Below are positions 60,901-64,000 of a stretch of 64,000 nt of DNA, in pieces. Source of the DNA: Puffinus mauretanicus (lineage: Eukaryota; Chordata; Aves; Procellariiformes; Procellariidae); the NCBI GenBank assembly GCA_023333565.1, contig JAJKFH010001094.1:930001-994000 (forward strand). The letters are read 5' to 3'. Numbering within the stretch: position 1 is the stretch's first letter; every line of letters begins with the position of its first letter. The notes beneath the pieces were generated by a model, which worked only from the letters and a program-made list of their open reading frames with translations, searched no databases and was not told the DNA's origin. The translations under genes were made by a program, and so were the position numbers.

Positions 60901-63900
60901 GTGCTTCCTTGAAAACCTCTAACTAACCTGAACTTGCTCCATGTGGGCTTGATGCAGCCAACAATGAGGCAAGCAGCAGAGAAATGCCCGATTGTATTCT
61001 GAAGAAGTTTTGCCTCAGGCTCTATCTTTATAAGGATAAGTGCAAAAAGTTAACCTCCATTGGTAGAAATGATATGGGAATGGTAAATACATAGGGCTTC
61101 TAAAGAGAGGCCATGCTCAGAATTTTTGCTTAAAATTAAGAATTCCTGATTATATCTGTGCATCATAATGAACAATAATATGAAAGAAGACAAATTTATA
61201 TAAACGGTCTTAGGGAGACAGCAAATTTTGTATGGTCTAAGGTAGTGATGACACATCCAACTGGCACTGTTGGCAAAACATTTTTTTTTGCACAGCAGCA
61301 AATGATTTTCAAACTCGGAATAAGATCATGAACTCTCCATAAGTTTAAATAGGATTATCATCCTGTTTAAAAAAGATCTTCCCAAGAACTCTAATGCATC
61401 TTGAAAAATGTGAGAAGCTAGAATGCTAGGATTCTTGCAGAGCACTCAATATGAAAGCCTTCAATGATAAAACATTTGTCGATGTTTATGACTCAGTTCA
61501 CACAATGTAGCTATGATTTAATACTGCAGTTTCACATTTTAATTGTGTTTAACGACAAGCTAGATCAGAACAAATTTTAGATGCTTGTTTTAGCCATCTC
61601 ATCCAGTTCCTTGTCTAGAGGCTAACATTTTGTATGTAATGCAAAAAAAGGATATGTTTTTGATCAAACTGAGCCAGAACTGCTTTTATGAATCATATAA
61701 GACTGAAGATTTTATGCTTATAGAGGGGTAACGTGCAGGACTCACCTCCTTACCTCTCTAACCAATAGCTACTATTACTAAGCATATTTATTCACGCTCT
61801 GGTTTTCTTTTGGAATAGAGGAGGCAGTCTTTCAGAAATTTCAGTTGCTTTTTGGAGTTGCAAGAAGTAATGTTTGGCATTTCGAAGTAACAGATAGTCC
61901 TATTCCATAGCTGAGAGATCCAGAGTAGTTAGTGGATTCAGATTACACTGAGGAGATTTCAGGTCAAACACATAGAAAGATTCCTTTAAATAAAACAAGC
62001 AGAAACTAGACTTTTATTCCTGTTTTTTTAATCTTTAACTACATCTAGAATTTCCTTCAGTCACATCTCCCTACATGTATAAGTCTTGTACTGGTTGCCT
62101 TTTTGATGATTATAAGCTTTGTAGGATTAAGAAAATGGAATTACATAAATAACTGTCTGCACTTAACAGTGAATTTAAACTTTGACTGAACTGTGTATTA
62201 TGCAACAGAGTGAAGCGCTTTTCTCACTTTGTTTCATGTTCTCTTTTTGAAAGCCCTTTGAGGCAAGAAAGGATATACAAGCAAATACGCTCTTACTGAA
62301 GATCCAGAGAGTAGCGATTGATAGATTTCTGTTGAGACACTGGTGTTAATCTATAATATGAAATCCTTGTGGGATAAGACAATGGATAACTAATTGTTTG
62401 AAATTGTTAATGTTGGCAATTGGAAAATACTTTTCTAATATTAATAAACCAAACTTGAAGATTGTTGTTCTGCTGCACAAATAATTTCTTTCAGCAGTTT
62501 TTGTTTTGCTTTCCGAAGAAGAAACTATTAAAAAAAAAACCACAAGAATGTGTAGAGGTGAAAAAATACTGTCTGAACTTCCATGTATGATAGTAGATGA
62601 TCTTGTTTAACACAAACAATTGCTATACTATGGCCAAATACACTTCTGTACATCTGTGACTATAGTTTTCAAAAGCAGCTTTACCTTTGTGTCTTCCCTT
62701 TCATTCTTCCTGTGCCTGCTTTCCTCCCTCCATCCTTCCTCTCCCCAGAGGAAAAAGACAGACCTGTCTTGGTCCAGTGCTGGATTGTATTCAGAGTTAG
62801 AGCTTTTGTTTACTGAACTTACTGCAGTTAATGTAAATAACACTGTTCTTATTTGTGTTCTTTTAGTCATTTCCCTATTTGTTAGTCATAATCTTTATAG
62901 AGAAGAAAACACCTTTTGATGTTCTTTTGGAAATGGTTTGCCTAGAAATCTAACCACTTTCACTTAAATGGAAATGTAATTAGATAGGAATGTTGCAAGT
63001 TCTGCTAGGGCCTACTTAAGATTTAGCATTAGGTTTGGTTTTTTTTAAATTAAATAAGCGCTACTCAGTGGGAAGCTGATGAGACAATGGCCTTGAAAAT
63101 TACTGCAGTATAAATACTAATTGTAGAGATTAACGTATTAGATTTTGAACCTGATACATACAATGAATACTGCAGTAAGGTACCTACTGTTTTTAAAAGA
63201 TGGTTAAAAAAAAAATTCTTTTCTTTTGGACTTTCCCTTTCTAAATTTTTGTAAACGGTTATTTTTCTTATTCTATAGGAGTCAGCAGTACTAGGTGCTC
63301 TCAATCTGTTACTACCAGAGTATTTGCACCAGACCTGTCTTGTAGAGAATAAACTATTAATTGTGACTTTCTTCTTCCTTTTGTATTTTGGAGGTGGTCT
63401 TCCTAAATCCCTTTCTTCTGTGTACCACCTCTTCCTCAACCCTTTGGAAAAGGAAAAGGTAAACTATTTGCCATTTGCAAGGTAAAGCCATTAGTGCCTC
63501 TGAAGCAGTATAGCTGCTCTGGTAATGGCAAATTGATTATATTCATTGCGTGACTGAATCCTAATGGAGCTAGCTGATCATGCTATTTAGATTATAGTTT
63601 AGTTTAAGGAGTTTTCTAGTAAGCGCATATCGAAATCTAAATGTAAGATTTCTCTTTATCCTCAGTGTTCATTTTAGTATTTGAAATAAATTAAGCCTAA
63701 TTAATAAACTGTCTTAAACTTTATAAATGTCTGGCAACTTATAGTGCTTTTGCACATATTTAAAATTAATTCCTTTAGGAATAATCACTATAAGCAAAAT
63801 CTATACTTAATGAATCAAAAATTTCTCATTGAAATATAAGTAGAAAAAATCTCATGTCGCTTGTCCGAGTGAGTAAATGCATGTTTTAGCACTTAGCTGA

Positions 63901-64000
63901 AATAATGCAGTTTCATGGGGCTATATATATTTAATGTGGCTGTATTTCAGCTAGCTGTTATAGGAAGACAGAAGACTTTTAAAATAAAACTTGATTCAAT
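54997..64000 (+). other. PPP4R3A: PPP4R3A intron 2 (5' part)
   Basis: Nine kilobases of AT-rich intron with no further PPP4R3A exon, RNA gene or recognised transposable element. Simple-sequence stretches include an AACC/poly-A tract at about 57695-57738. Open frames such as 62620-62919 and 63065-63439 (minus) show no family features. Confidence 0.7.

Overview
The window is vertebrate and almost certainly avian nuclear DNA. It is AT-rich, carries CR1 LINE copies that end in the ATTCTATG-type 3' octamer repeats typical of birds, and has one sharp CpG island. Gene order also fits: the neighbours correspond to the human 14q32.12 segment in which CATSPERB lies directly upstream of PPP4R3A on the same strand. 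The species cannot be named from the sequence.

Positions 1.4-38.0 kb (+ strand) hold the decayed remains of CATSPERB, the beta auxiliary subunit of the sperm calcium channel CatSper. I could assign 21 exon relics in the correct order and orientation, covering roughly the C-terminal four fifths of the mammalian protein. The 5' end lies outside the window. Most relics keep AG/GT borders and exon-to-exon phase, but the gene cannot make the protein. There are in-frame stops (22900, 33196, 33625), frameshifts (about 8335, 9472-9478, about 9609, 22892-22899, about 31292, about 36736), a frame-breaking deletion, and several splice sites that appear mutated. This matches the published view that birds lack CatSper, and the locus looks like an in-place (unitary) pseudogene. 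Alignments were made against my recollection of the mammalian protein, not a database search.

The introns of the relic contain two near-identical CR1 copies (17.84-19.04 and 23.50-24.10 kb), a CR1 3' fragment (26.04-26.19 kb), a much older CR1/L3-like element (27.70-29.15 kb), a CpG-rich patch (6.44-6.63 kb) and two fold-back sequences (14.83-14.92 and 34.47-34.52 kb).

Positions 38.0-45.0 kb are intergenic with no gene I can support. A CpG island (about 45.06-46.45 kb) with YY1-type ATGGCGGC motifs is the promoter of PPP4R3A (SMEK1), regulatory subunit 3A of protein phosphatase 4. Its first coding exon is 46739-46880 and its second is 54941-54996. The remainder of the window, to 64 kb, is intron 2. 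Intron 1 contains a CR1 copy (53.08-53.61 kb). The long leader before the PPP4R3A start carries four very short upstream ORFs.

PPP4R3A is the only intact gene in view.
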